DNA from: Oceanipulchritudo sp964345345
Lineage (GTDB): Bacteria; Verrucomicrobiota; Verrucomicrobiia; Opitutales; Oceanipulchritudinaceae
Length of the DNA stretch: 64,000 bases
Reading direction: 5' to 3'
NCBI GenBank assembly: GCA_964345345.1
Contig: CAYFRH010000002.1
Coordinates: 7,592-71,591 of the forward strand
Within the stretch, counting starts at the first letter, position 1; each line of letters starts with the position of its first letter. Under the pieces are notes generated by a model. It did no database searches, had not been told where the DNA came from, and saw only the letters and a program-made list of their open reading frames with translations. Below are positions 43,617-51,463 of the stretch, one piece after another. A program made the position numbers and the translations under genes.

Positions 43617-46001
43617 TTACTCTTCTGTGCCTTCGGATGGTTTTTGCGCGTTGTCGCCATTGCCGCCCTCGTCTTCACGATCGCGACGACGGGGTGCCCG
43701 GCGGCGTCGTGGCGGGCGACTGGAACGGTCTCCACGATCCCCGCGCTGACGGCGGTCTCCACGGTCCCCGCGATCCCCACGTTCACGGCGGTCCCCTCCG
43801 CGACCTCCGCCGTCGTCAGGTTCCGACTTGGCCTTTTCTCTGGCGGCATCGACTTTTTCGCTGATTTCGTCACCTTCGCCATCGCGGTCGGCCAGCGCGG
43901 CGACGCGGCTCAGGCGGACGCGGCCCTTGTCGTCGATACCGATACATTTGACCCACATGGAGTCCCCCATGCTGCAGACGTCCTCGACGCGATTGATGCG
44001 GAAGTCAGCCAGCTCCGAAACGTGGACGAGGCCTTCCTTGCCGGGAATGCACTCCACGAAAACACCGAATTCTTTCACTCCGCGAACGGTGCCATGGTAG
44101 AGCTTGCCCTCCTCGATTTCGGCGGTGAGCATCTCGATCTCCTCGACGGCGCGGGCCATCGCGGGTCCGCTGGTGGCGTAAATATCGATGCGACCGGAGT
44201 TGTCTTCGTTAATGTCCACTTCCGCGCCGGAGACTTCGCAGATGCGGCGGATCGTTTTGCCGCCCGGGCCGATGATCGCCCCGATTTTGTCCGGGTCGAT
44301 CTGGACGGACTGGATGCGCGGGGCATACGGGCTCAGTTCCTCGCGCGGCTTGTCGATGACTCCGCTCATAATCTCAAGGATCTTCATGCGGAGTTCGCGG
44401 TTGCGCTCGATGGCTTCGGCGGCGATCTCGTAGGGAAGCCCCGGGATTTTCAGGTCGAGTTGAAAACCGGTGATGCCGTTGCGGGTGCCACAAATCTTGA
44501 AGTCCATGTCCCCGAAGTGGTCCTCCGCCCCGATGATGTCGGAGAGAACGACATGACTGGCGAGCTTCTGGTTCTCGTCGAATCGGGTCACGAGTCCGCA
44601 GGAAATTCCCGCCACCATGTCGGAGATGGGGACCCCCGCGTCCATGAGGGAAAGACAGCCGCCGCAGACCGAAGCCATGGAGGTCGAACCGTTCGATTCC
44701 ATGATTTCAGAGACGAGCCGGACCGTGTAGGGAAATTCGTCCTCGGCAGGGAGAATGGGCAGAAGAGACCTTTCCGCGAGGGCGCCGTGCCCGATCTCGC
44801 GTCTTCCCGGACCCATGATCCGACCGGTTTCCCCCACGGAATAATTCGGAAAATTGTAGTGGAGGAGGAAGCTTTTCTCGCGCGGCCCACCAGTGATTCC
44901 GTCCATGCTCTGGTTGTCGCTGCGCGAGCCAAGGGTCGTAAAGACAAGGCCCTGGGTTTCGCCGCGCTGGAAAAGAGCAGAGCCGTGAACGCGCGGAAGT
45001 AGGCCGATCTGGCATTCGATGTCGCGGAGGTCCTCGGGAGAACGCCCATCGGCGCGCTTGCCGGCATCGAGAATGTTTTCGCGGTAGATTTCCTCCTGAA
45101 GATCTTCGAAGGCAAGCATGAGCTGATCTTTGTCAAATTCCTCCTCCCCGTCGCGCTCGATCATTTTCTGTTTCACCTCCTCCTTCAGGACGTCCATGGC
45201 GGCTCCGCGCTCGGCCTTGGAGGGGAGAAAGACGGCCTCGGCGAGGCGTTCGCTGACGATCTCGCGGGTGAAGGCGAGGTTCTCCGGTGTTACTTTGAAG
45301 AGGTCGAAGGTTTTCTTCTCCTTGCCGGCGAGGCGGGCCAGTTCCTTCTGGGCCTCGATGATCGGCTGGATGGCTTCCTGCGCGAATTTGAGGGCGGCGA
45401 GAAAGGTTTCCTCGGGAATTTCTTCGGCCCCGCCCTCGATCATGAGCATCTCCTTTTCGTTGCCGACGTAAATGAGGTCGAGTTCGGATTCGTACTGTTC
45501 CTCGTGGGTTGGATTGATGACGAACTCGTCCTCGACGAGGCCGAGCCGGATGCAACCGATAGGACCATTCCATGGAATGTCCGAGCAAAGCAGGGCGGCC
45601 GAAGCGGCGTTGACGAGGAGAACGTCCGGTTCGTTGATAAGGTCCGCGGTTAGCAGGAGTCCCTGAACTTGGACTTCATTGAAAAAGCCCTTTGGGAAGA
45701 GCGGGCGCAGGGGTCGGTCGGTCAGACGGCAGGTCAGGATTTCCTTTTCCGAGGGCCGGCCTTCTCGTTTAAAAAATCCTCCGGGCATCCTTCCTGCGGC
45801 GGAAAATTTTTCCCGGTAATCGACGGTCAGGGGAAAAAAGTCCTGCCCTTCGCGGAGGGTCGCGGCCGCAGTGGCGGCGACGAAGACGTTGGTCTCACCT
45901 TTTCTGATGGTGACGGACCCGTTTGCTTGTTTGGCGAGGGTACCGGTCTGAAAAGTCAGGCCGTAGTCCTCGACGTGGACAACGTGTTTTTGTTCTAACA
46001 T
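43617..46001 (-). CDS. pnp: Polynucleotide phosphorylase with Arg/Gly/Asp-rich tail
   Basis: Phosphorolytic 3'-5' exoribonuclease of the degradosome. The two RNase PH cores (GQDFFPLTVDYREKFSAAGRMPGGFFKREGRPS at the front; PRVHGSALFQRGETQ and SMASVCGGCLSLMDAGVP with the catalytic Asp in the second), the KH domain (IGAIIGPGGKTIRRI) and the S1 domain (GVKEFGVFVECIPGKEGLVHVSEL) are all present (fragments given). At 794 residues it exceeds the usual ~700 because of an ~85-residue C-terminal tail rich in Arg, Gly and Asp (repeated RGDRGD units). A large hairpin lies between rpsO and this gene and a small one covers the start. The strong terminator follows. Confidence 0.97.
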   Translation of the reverse strand: MLEQKHVVHVEDYGLTFQTGTLAKQANGSVTIRKGETNVFVAATAAATLREGQDFFPLTVDYREKFSAAGRMPGGFFKREGRPSEKEILTCRLTDRPLRPLFPKGFFNEVQVQGLLLTADLINEPDVLLVNAASAALLCSDIPWNGPIGCIRLGLVEDEFVINPTHEEQYESELDLIYVGNEKEMLMIEGGAEEIPEETFLAALKFAQEAIQPIIEAQKELARLAGKEKKTFDLFKVTPENLAFTREIVSERLAEAVFLPSKAERGAAMDVLKEEVKQKMIERDGEEEFDKDQLMLAFEDLQEEIYRENILDAGKRADGRSPEDLRDIECQIGLLPRVHGSALFQRGETQGLVFTTLGSRSDNQSMDGITGGPREKSFLLHYNFPNYSVGETGRIMGPGRREIGHGALAERSLLPILPAEDEFPYTVRLVSEIMESNGSTSMASVCGGCLSLMDAGVPISDMVAGISCGLVTRFDENQKLASHVVLSDIIGAEDHFGDMDFKICGTRNGITGFQLDLKIPGLPYEIAAEAIERNRELRMKILEIMSGVIDKPREELSPYAPRIQSVQIDPDKIGAIIGPGGKTIRRICEVSGAEVDINEDNSGRIDIYATSGPAMARAVEEIEMLTAEIEEGKLYHGTVRGVKEFGVFVECIPGKEGLVHVSELADFRINRVEDVCSMGDSMWVKCIGIDDKGRVRLSRVAALADRDGEGDEISEKVDAAREKAKSEPDDGGGRGGDRRERGDRGDRGDRRQRGDRGDRSSRPPRRRRAPRRRDREDEGGNGDNAQKPSEGTEE

Positions 46002-46018
46002 GGGGATTGTGCGTCCCC
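46002..46018 (-). promoter_or_regulatory. Small hairpin abutting the pnp start codon
   Basis: On the mRNA, GGGGA and TCCCC form a 5-bp stem (46014-46018 with 46002-46006) ending directly at the ATG. It could occlude the start and would fit translational control of pnp. Confidence 0.4.
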
Positions 46019-46031
46019 GGCAAACCGGCTT

Positions 46032-46076
46032 TAGGAAGTTCGCCTGCCAGGCGGGGCCGGGCAGGCGGACTTCCTA
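46032..46076 (-). promoter_or_regulatory. Long hairpin between rpsO and pnp (candidate RNase III site)
   Basis: TAGGAAGTTCGCCTGCC (46032-46048) and GGCAGGCGGACTTCCTA (46060-46076) pair over 17 bp with one non-Watson-Crick position (a G-U in RNA on one strand) and an 11-base loop. In E. coli an RNase III-cleaved stem-loop in the same position allows PNPase to control its own mRNA. No T tract follows, so it is not an ordinary terminator. Confidence 0.6.
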
Positions 46077-46150
46077 CAGCGTGCGGGTCGTTCGGGGACG
46101 ATGCTTTTGGATGGGATTGGGCCGGAAAGCCGGCGAAGCGGCAGCGCTGA

Positions 46151-46420
46151 TCAGCGGCGCAGCTTCAGGCGTTCCAACAGTTGCTTGTATTTCTCCAGAT
46201 CATGCCGTTTGACATAATCGAGGAGTTTCCGGCGGCGGCTGGTCATGGCGATGAGGCCGCGCCGGCTGTGGTAGTCTTTGCGATGCGTGCGCAAGTGCTG
46301 GGTGAGGTGGGCGATGCGATGCGTCAGCAGGGCGATCTGCACCTCCTCGGAACCCGTGTCGGACTCATGAGCCCGGTACTCGTTAATAACGGATGATTTA
46401 TCGATGTTTGTGGATGCCAT
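46151..46420 (-). CDS. rpsO: 30S ribosomal protein S15
   Basis: A complete 89-residue S15: SSVINEYRAHESDTGSEEVQIALLTHRI, LTQHLRTHRKDYHSRRGLIAMTSRRRKLLDYVKRHD and LERLKLRR are family hallmarks (fragments). It binds 16S rRNA helix 22 early in 30S assembly. Located 150 bases before pnp on the same strand, the classical rpsO-pnp arrangement. The start codon is ATG. Confidence 0.98.
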   Translation of the reverse strand: MASTNIDKSSVINEYRAHESDTGSEEVQIALLTHRIAHLTQHLRTHRKDYHSRRGLIAMTSRRRKLLDYVKRHDLEKYKQLLERLKLRR

Positions 46421-46570
46421 TCCAATTAGAGAAGTTCACGGCGCGAGAATGGATCGTTTGACCCATCGAAGGGCTCGCCGGAGCCAGCCCAACCGTCTGC
46501 GTCCCGTGGAAGCGGGACCGCCGCGGAAGCAGGATGCAGCGACCCGGCTTCTTGACGCGAAGGGGTGAAA

Positions 46571-46599
46571 ACTGAATAGCCTTTGCCGGATGGCAAGGC
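46571..46599 (-). terminator. Weak terminator-like hairpin after the SOD gene
   Basis: Read leftward, GCCTTGCC (46592-46599) can pair with GGCAAAGGC (46579-46587) with one bulge, then TATTCAGTTTT. It lies 26 bases after the SOD stop. The weak T tract leaves read-through into rpsO possible. The rest of the 204-base gap to rpsO holds only small GC-rich hairpins (for example 46501-46518). Confidence 0.4.
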
Positions 46600-46624
46600 A
46601 AAACTGGAGTTCTCGCGACGGAGA

Positions 46625-47413
46625 TCAGCTGTGAAGGGCGCGGGCGGCTTCCACTCTTTCGGCGAGTCGGTCCCAGTTCACGACGGACCAGAAATTTTCC
46701 ACGTAGTCGGCGCGGCGGTTCTGGTACTTCAGGTAGTAGGCATGTTCCCAGACATCGAGGGTGAGAAGAGGTACAATCCCCCATTGGGTCCGGTTCTGGT
46801 GCTTCTCCGCCTGCAGGACCAGCAGCCGGTCGCCGACGGGCTGGTAGCCAAGGATGCCCCATCCGCTGCCTTCGACCGTGCGTGCGGCGGCGCTGAAGTG
46901 GCTCTTGAAGGAATCGAGCGATCCGAATTCCTTTTCGAGCGTTTTGCGCAGGTTTCCTGACGGCCGGGTGGAACCGGCGGGGGCGAGGCCGTCGAAAAAG
47001 ACCAGATGCAGCATGTAACCGGCACCGTGAAAGGCGAGCTTACCCTCCCAGTGCTGGACAAGGGCGTAGTCCCCGCTTTCGCGGGCGGCGGCCAGTTTTT
47101 CAAGGGCGCCGTTGAGTCCGTCGGTGTAACCCTGGAAGTGAAGGTCGTGGTGAAGGCGCGTGGTCTGGCCATCAATAGCCGGCTCAAGAGCGTCGTAATC
47201 GTAGGGCAGCTCGGGAAGCTGGTAGTTGCCGGTGGCATCGACCGGGGCGGAAAAAAGGTCGACGCCCTTGGCTTTGTCCCCGTGGCTCATGGCCGCGGCC
47301 GAGGCAGGGGCAAGGCCAGCCGCGCCGAGGGCGGCAAGGCCAAGGGAGCTTTGGCCGAGAAAACGGCGGCGGGCAAGGTTGACTTCGGAGGAGGAATCGT
47401 TGGCTGACTTCAT
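46625..47413 (-). CDS. Fe/Mn superoxide dismutase with Tat signal
   Basis: Dismutates superoxide. The 262-residue precursor begins with a twin-arginine signal (ARRRFLGQSSLGLAALGAAGLAPASA, shown in part: RRRFLG at 15-20, hydrophobic core, A-x-A near 40), so the enzyme should be exported folded, with its metal. The mature part has PELPYDYDALEP, the first ligand region LHHDLHFQGY, the second in GYMLHLVFF, and the last two in DVWEHAYYLKYQNRR. HHF and VFF replace the more usual HHH and LFW, so the metal (Fe or Mn) is not predictable. It precedes rpsO by 204 bases. Confidence 0.93.
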   Translation of the reverse strand: MKSANDSSSEVNLARRRFLGQSSLGLAALGAAGLAPASAAAMSHGDKAKGVDLFSAPVDATGNYQLPELPYDYDALEPAIDGQTTRLHHDLHFQGYTDGLNGALEKLAAARESGDYALVQHWEGKLAFHGAGYMLHLVFFDGLAPAGSTRPSGNLRKTLEKEFGSLDSFKSHFSAAARTVEGSGWGILGYQPVGDRLLVLQAEKHQNRTQWGIVPLLTLDVWEHAYYLKYQNRRADYVENFWSVVNWDRLAERVEAARALHS

Positions 47414-47455
47414 GGTGTAGGTAGGTTGAGGTGGAAGGTAACGGATGCCGCCCGG

Positions 47456-48211
47456 TCAAAGAGGGCATCCGGTTTCGAAGAAAGTGGCCGGAAGGTCGAA
47501 TCGCCGGGCAACTTCGCCGGCGAGGGCGCGCACGCCATAGGTTTCCGTGGCGTAGTGGCCGCAGCAATACAAATTGAGCTCGTTCTCCTGGGCGTAGGTA
47601 AAATGCTCCTGTCGGAGTTCGCCGGTGACGAGGGTATCGGTGCCGGCCTCTTTCAGGAAGGGAAGGGCACTCCGGCCCGAGCCGGTAAGGATCGCGACGT
47701 TCCGCAGTTCCGGGGACCCGAACTCCATCGCCGTGACGCCTTCCCCGAACTCCTTGTGCAGGCGGGAGAGCAGCTCTCCACGGTCGGGCGGGGCGTCGGC
47801 GAGAAGGGCCACGGGGGTATCGCCGACGGGCAGGAAAAAATCCCGCGTGGTGAGCCCAAGGGCTTCCGCGAGAAGGCGGTTGTTACCGATTTCCGGATGC
47901 GCGTCGAGAGGCAGGTGGGAGCTGTACACGGCGAGATTTCCGTCCATGGCGGTTTTCAATTTCCGGTAAAGGGGACCGCTGTAGGTTTCCGGGCGAGCCC
48001 AAAGCATGCCATGGTGGACGAGGAGGAAATTCACGCCCGCCTCTACCGCCATCCGGAATGCGGCCTCGCTGGCGTCGACGGCGGCGGCGACGGAGGTAAT
48101 GGTGCCGTTGTTTTCGAGCTGCAGCCCATTGCAGGAGCCGGGGAAATCTTCGATGTCCCGGCGACGGGTGCGTTCATCACAGTAGGCGACGATGTCGGGC
48201 AGTGAAGCCAT
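47456..48211 (-). CDS. Nif3-like dinuclear metal centre protein
   Basis: A 251-residue YbgI/Nif3-family protein: SCNGLQLE, the metal-binding VHHGMLW and HLPLDAHPEIGNN, and the C-terminal TGELRQEHFTYAQEN and CGHYATETYGVRAL supply the conserved His/Asp/Glu ligands. The family was annotated as GTP cyclohydrolase I type 2, but the role of Nif3 is not firmly known. ATG 48211 gives the usual start; an in-frame ATG at 48247 would add 12 hydrophobic residues. It follows AstB after 57 bases. Confidence 0.92.
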   Translation of the reverse strand: MASLPDIVAYCDERTRRRDIEDFPGSCNGLQLENNGTITSVAAAVDASEAAFRMAVEAGVNFLLVHHGMLWARPETYSGPLYRKLKTAMDGNLAVYSSHLPLDAHPEIGNNRLLAEALGLTTRDFFLPVGDTPVALLADAPPDRGELLSRLHKEFGEGVTAMEFGSPELRNVAILTGSGRSALPFLKEAGTDTLVTGELRQEHFTYAQENELNLYCCGHYATETYGVRALAGEVARRFDLPATFFETGCPL

Positions 48212-48268
48212 AAGGAAAAAAATTACGAAGGCGGCGCGAATCTTCAAGGTTCAAGAGCGGGGCGAGGT

Positions 48269-49621
48269 TCACCACTGGAAAGGATAGAGCGCGGGCAGGC
48301 GTAGAATGCGGCTCAGCTCGTCAAGAGCGGCCCTGCTTTCGGAAAGAAGATCCGGATCACGGAGGTCGTCCGGACGCAGCTCGGAACGGTAATGGCGCCG
48401 CACCCATGCCTTCAGCTCCGCGTAGAGGGTTTCGTCGAGAAGGAGCCGGCCCTGCATCTGCCCCATTTCCGTTTCGCTAAGGACGACGCGCTGGCGCAGG
48501 CAGGCGGGCCCGCCACCGTTCCGCATGCTTTGGCGGATTTCAACGAACCGCACTTCGCTGAGGGGATTGCCCGGCTGCGCGACCAACTCGTCGAGGCAGG
48601 GGGCGACCCACTCGCTCTCCCGGCATTCCGCCGGAGCCAGGAGGAGCATCCCTTTTTCCGCGTCTCCGAGGAGTTGGCTGTTGAAGAGATAGGTTCGGAT
48701 GGCCTCCTCAAGCGGGATCTCGTGCCGCGAAATCAGCTGCACCTGCAAATGTTTGCCAGTGAGGTTCTGAAAACGCGTGGCGAGCCGGGCAACGGTATCC
48801 TTCCCTTCGGCGAAGGCATCCTCGTGAACGAGCAGGAAGCTGTGATTCCCGACGGAGATGACGTCATTATGAAAGACGCCGGAGTCGATGGCGTGTGGGC
48901 TCTGCTGGGCGAAGGAAAAGCGGTTGTGGGGAATCTGGTGGTTGCGGGCAATGGCTTGCACACTTTCAAGGGTCTGCCGGGCGGGGAAGCGCGCGGGGCG
49001 GGGGCCGTTCTCCCGCAAAGCACTGCGCCCGTAAACAAAGAGGTGGAAGCCCGGCCCATTGATGTCGCTGCAAAGGCGGGTATGATTGGCAGCGCCTTCG
49101 TCCGCCATAACGTCGCCGCCCGGAAGGGGCTCGTGGATAAAAAAACTTCCGTAATCGGGAAATATGGACTTCAGGAGGGTTTCCGTGAAGGAGCTCTCCA
49201 GCCACCGATGGAGCTTGCTGGAAAGGTTTGCGGGCGTGAAGTGAGCGCGTCCGTCCCGTGTGTCGCAGGAGGGGGTCATGGTAAAGGCGTTGGCCACCCA
49301 CATGGCCGAAGCGGAAGCGGCCGCGTGAAGCAGATCCGGACTGAGGCGCGCGGCTTTGGCGAGGATCTCGGCATCGGAAGATCCCGGAATTCCCCATGAC
49401 CGCAGGGCCGACACCGCCGGTCGGTCATGGGGTGGCAGGACGGCCTGGGGATAGCCTTCACTGGCGATGTTCCACGCCTTGGCGAGGCTTTGCAGGGCGG
49501 CCTCCCGGGGATTGGAAACAGTGGCTTTGTTGGCGACTGAAGCGATGTTGCCGTGGGCAAGACCAGCGAAGTTGTGGGTGGGGCCGACGATCCCGTCGAA
49601 GTTGACTTCGGTGTAGGCCAT
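48269..49621 (-). CDS. astB: N-succinylarginine dihydrolase
   Basis: Second enzyme of the arginine succinyltransferase pathway, converting N2-succinylarginine to succinylornithine, CO2 and ammonia. The 450-residue protein begins VNFDGIVGPTHNFAGLAHGN, contains the GVFHNDVISVGN active-site strand and RNGGGPACLRQRVVL with the nucleophilic Cys at about residue 374, as in the pentein fold. None of the other ast genes (astA, C, D, E) is in the window, so an alternative substrate or a dispersed pathway is possible. It is divergent from cimA. Confidence 0.95.
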   Translation of the reverse strand: MAYTEVNFDGIVGPTHNFAGLAHGNIASVANKATVSNPREAALQSLAKAWNIASEGYPQAVLPPHDRPAVSALRSWGIPGSSDAEILAKAARLSPDLLHAAASASAMWVANAFTMTPSCDTRDGRAHFTPANLSSKLHRWLESSFTETLLKSIFPDYGSFFIHEPLPGGDVMADEGAANHTRLCSDINGPGFHLFVYGRSALRENGPRPARFPARQTLESVQAIARNHQIPHNRFSFAQQSPHAIDSGVFHNDVISVGNHSFLLVHEDAFAEGKDTVARLATRFQNLTGKHLQVQLISRHEIPLEEAIRTYLFNSQLLGDAEKGMLLLAPAECRESEWVAPCLDELVAQPGNPLSEVRFVEIRQSMRNGGGPACLRQRVVLSETEMGQMQGRLLLDETLYAELKAWVRRHYRSELRPDDLRDPDLLSESRAALDELSRILRLPALYPFQW

Positions 49622-49740
49622 GAATGTAAACCTTGAGAGGACAGGCGGGGAGAGGGAAGCGCAAAGATTACGATGCAAGCACTTCACATCCCCTCATTTG
49701 ACGTTGACCCTCTTCGGCCACGGGACAAGGAAGATGCCCT

Positions 49741-51321
49741 ATGGAGAAGGCCGGATCCTTATTACTGTATGACACCACGCTGCGGGACGGAACCCAGGGC
49801 GAGGGCATATCCATTTCGGCCGATGATAAGATTCTGCTCGCCCAGAAGCTGGACGCCTTTGGAATCGATTACATCGAAGGCGGCTGGCCCGGGTCCAATC
49901 CCCGCGATATGGCTTTCTTCGAAAGCGCTCGCGAGTTGAAGCTTCAGCATGCCCGTATCGCGGCTTTTGGCTCGACCTGCCGGGCGAAAATCGAGGCCGC
50001 CGAGGATCCCCAGCTGGATACGCTCCTGAAGGCGGAAACTTCGGTGGTGACGATTTTCGGGAAAAGCTGGCTTCTTCATGTAACGGAAGTTCTGCGCACC
50101 CTGCCCGAAGAGAATTTACGCATGATCGAGGATTCGGTCCGGTTTTTAAAAGAAGCCGGCCGCGAGGTCATCTACGATGCGGAGCATTTCTTCGACGGTT
50201 TCGAGGCTGACGAAGCCTACGCCCTGCGGACCCTCGCGGCGGCCCGGGACGGAGGAGCCGACTGGATCGTTCTCTGCGAGACCAATGGAGGCATGCAACC
50301 GGAACGCTTCCGGGAAATCGTCGCCAAGGTGGTCTCCGCTTTTCCCGAGAGCCGGATTGGGGTCCACTGTCACAATGATTGCGGGCTGGGCGTCGCCCTC
50401 AGCCAGATCGGGGTGGAGATGGGAGCGCGCATGGTGCAGGGGACCGTCAACGGCTACGGGGAGCGCGTCGGCAACGCCAATCTGACCACGGTCATGCCGA
50501 ACCTGCATTTCAAGCTGGGATATACCTTCAGGGCGGCGGCTCACCTCGGCCAGCTCGTCGATCTCGCACACGCCACGGACAAGTTTGCCAATCTGCTCCC
50601 GGATCCGAAAGCCCCCTACGTCGGGCGCAGTGCCTTCGCGCACAAAGGGGGGGTTCATGCGAATGCCGCCCAGAAGGTGGCGCGCAGCTACGAGCACATC
50701 GAGCCGCAAAAGGTCGGCAACTGCCAGCGCATTCTCCTTTCCGACATGGCCGGGGCGAGCAGCGTTGCCATGAAAGCCGCCGAAGCCGGCATCAAGGTTG
50801 ACCCGAAATCCCCGGAAATGCGCGCTTTCCTCCAAAAATTGAAGGAGCGCGAAGCCCGTGGCTACGAATACGAAAACGCCGATGCCAGCTTCAAGGTCCT
50901 GCTCAGCCAACATTTCCACGGCCTTAAGGATAACTTCAAGCTGGTCAGCTACCGGACGATCTCCGAAGTGGTGCGCGACAAGCAGGAGAACATTTCCGAG
51001 GCGGTGGTAAAAATCCGCGTTGTCGATGATGAGGAGATCAAACTCAGCGTCGCGGAATCGGCGGGACCGGTGGGTGCCCTCGACCATGCTATGCGCCTCG
51101 CCTTCGGTGCGCACTTTCCCGAGTTGCGGGAAGTGCAGCTGGTCGACTACAAGGTCCGGATTCTGCAAACCGGCCTTGGGACTGACTCCATTGTGCAGGT
51201 GCTCATGCTCTCCAGTGACGCCAGTGAATCGTGGTGGACCTGTGGGGCCGATCAGAATGTCATCGAGGCAAGCTGGCAGGCGCTCCGGGATTCCTTCCGG
51301 TATAAGCTTCTCGTCGGGTAG
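49741..51321 (+). CDS. cimA: (R)-citramalate synthase
   Basis: Condenses acetyl-CoA and pyruvate to citramalate, giving isoleucine precursors without threonine deaminase. The 526-residue enzyme has the TIM-barrel entry YDTTLRDGTQGEGISIS, DYIEGGWPGSNPRD (CimA rather than LeuA signature), HCHNDCGLGVALS, GTVNGYGERVGNAN, KGGVHANA and a C-terminal LeuA_dimer regulatory domain that probably binds isoleucine. ATG 49741 is preceded by a weak AAGGA. The 119-base divergent gap with astB holds no clear promoter. Confidence 0.95.
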   Translation: MEKAGSLLLYDTTLRDGTQGEGISISADDKILLAQKLDAFGIDYIEGGWPGSNPRDMAFFESARELKLQHARIAAFGSTCRAKIEAAEDPQLDTLLKAETSVVTIFGKSWLLHVTEVLRTLPEENLRMIEDSVRFLKEAGREVIYDAEHFFDGFEADEAYALRTLAAARDGGADWIVLCETNGGMQPERFREIVAKVVSAFPESRIGVHCHNDCGLGVALSQIGVEMGARMVQGTVNGYGERVGNANLTTVMPNLHFKLGYTFRAAAHLGQLVDLAHATDKFANLLPDPKAPYVGRSAFAHKGGVHANAAQKVARSYEHIEPQKVGNCQRILLSDMAGASSVAMKAAEAGIKVDPKSPEMRAFLQKLKEREARGYEYENADASFKVLLSQHFHGLKDNFKLVSYRTISEVVRDKQENISEAVVKIRVVDDEEIKLSVAESAGPVGALDHAMRLAFGAHFPELREVQLVDYKVRILQTGLGTDSIVQVLMLSSDASESWWTCGADQNVIEASWQALRDSFRYKLLVG

Positions 51322-51327
51322 GGGCGG

Positions 51328-51364
51328 TTTTCCGTTACGTTGGTGTCACTGCGGTAACGGAAAA
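51328..51364. repeat. Inverted repeat downstream of cimA
   Basis: TTTTCCGTTAC (51328-51338) and GTAACGGAAAA (51354-51364) are an exact 11-bp inverted repeat with a 15-base loop, seven bases after the cimA stop. The absence of a T run after the stem argues against a standard terminator; it may be a transcript-end stabiliser or a protein site. Confidence 0.6.
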
Positions 51365-51463
51365 ATTACCTGCGGAATCATGGTCCGCCATGTTCCGTGC
51401 TGGCCTTGGCGGCGTGGATCTGCCTGATTTGGACGTACGCTTTACTCGTCCAGCCCTTTTTCC

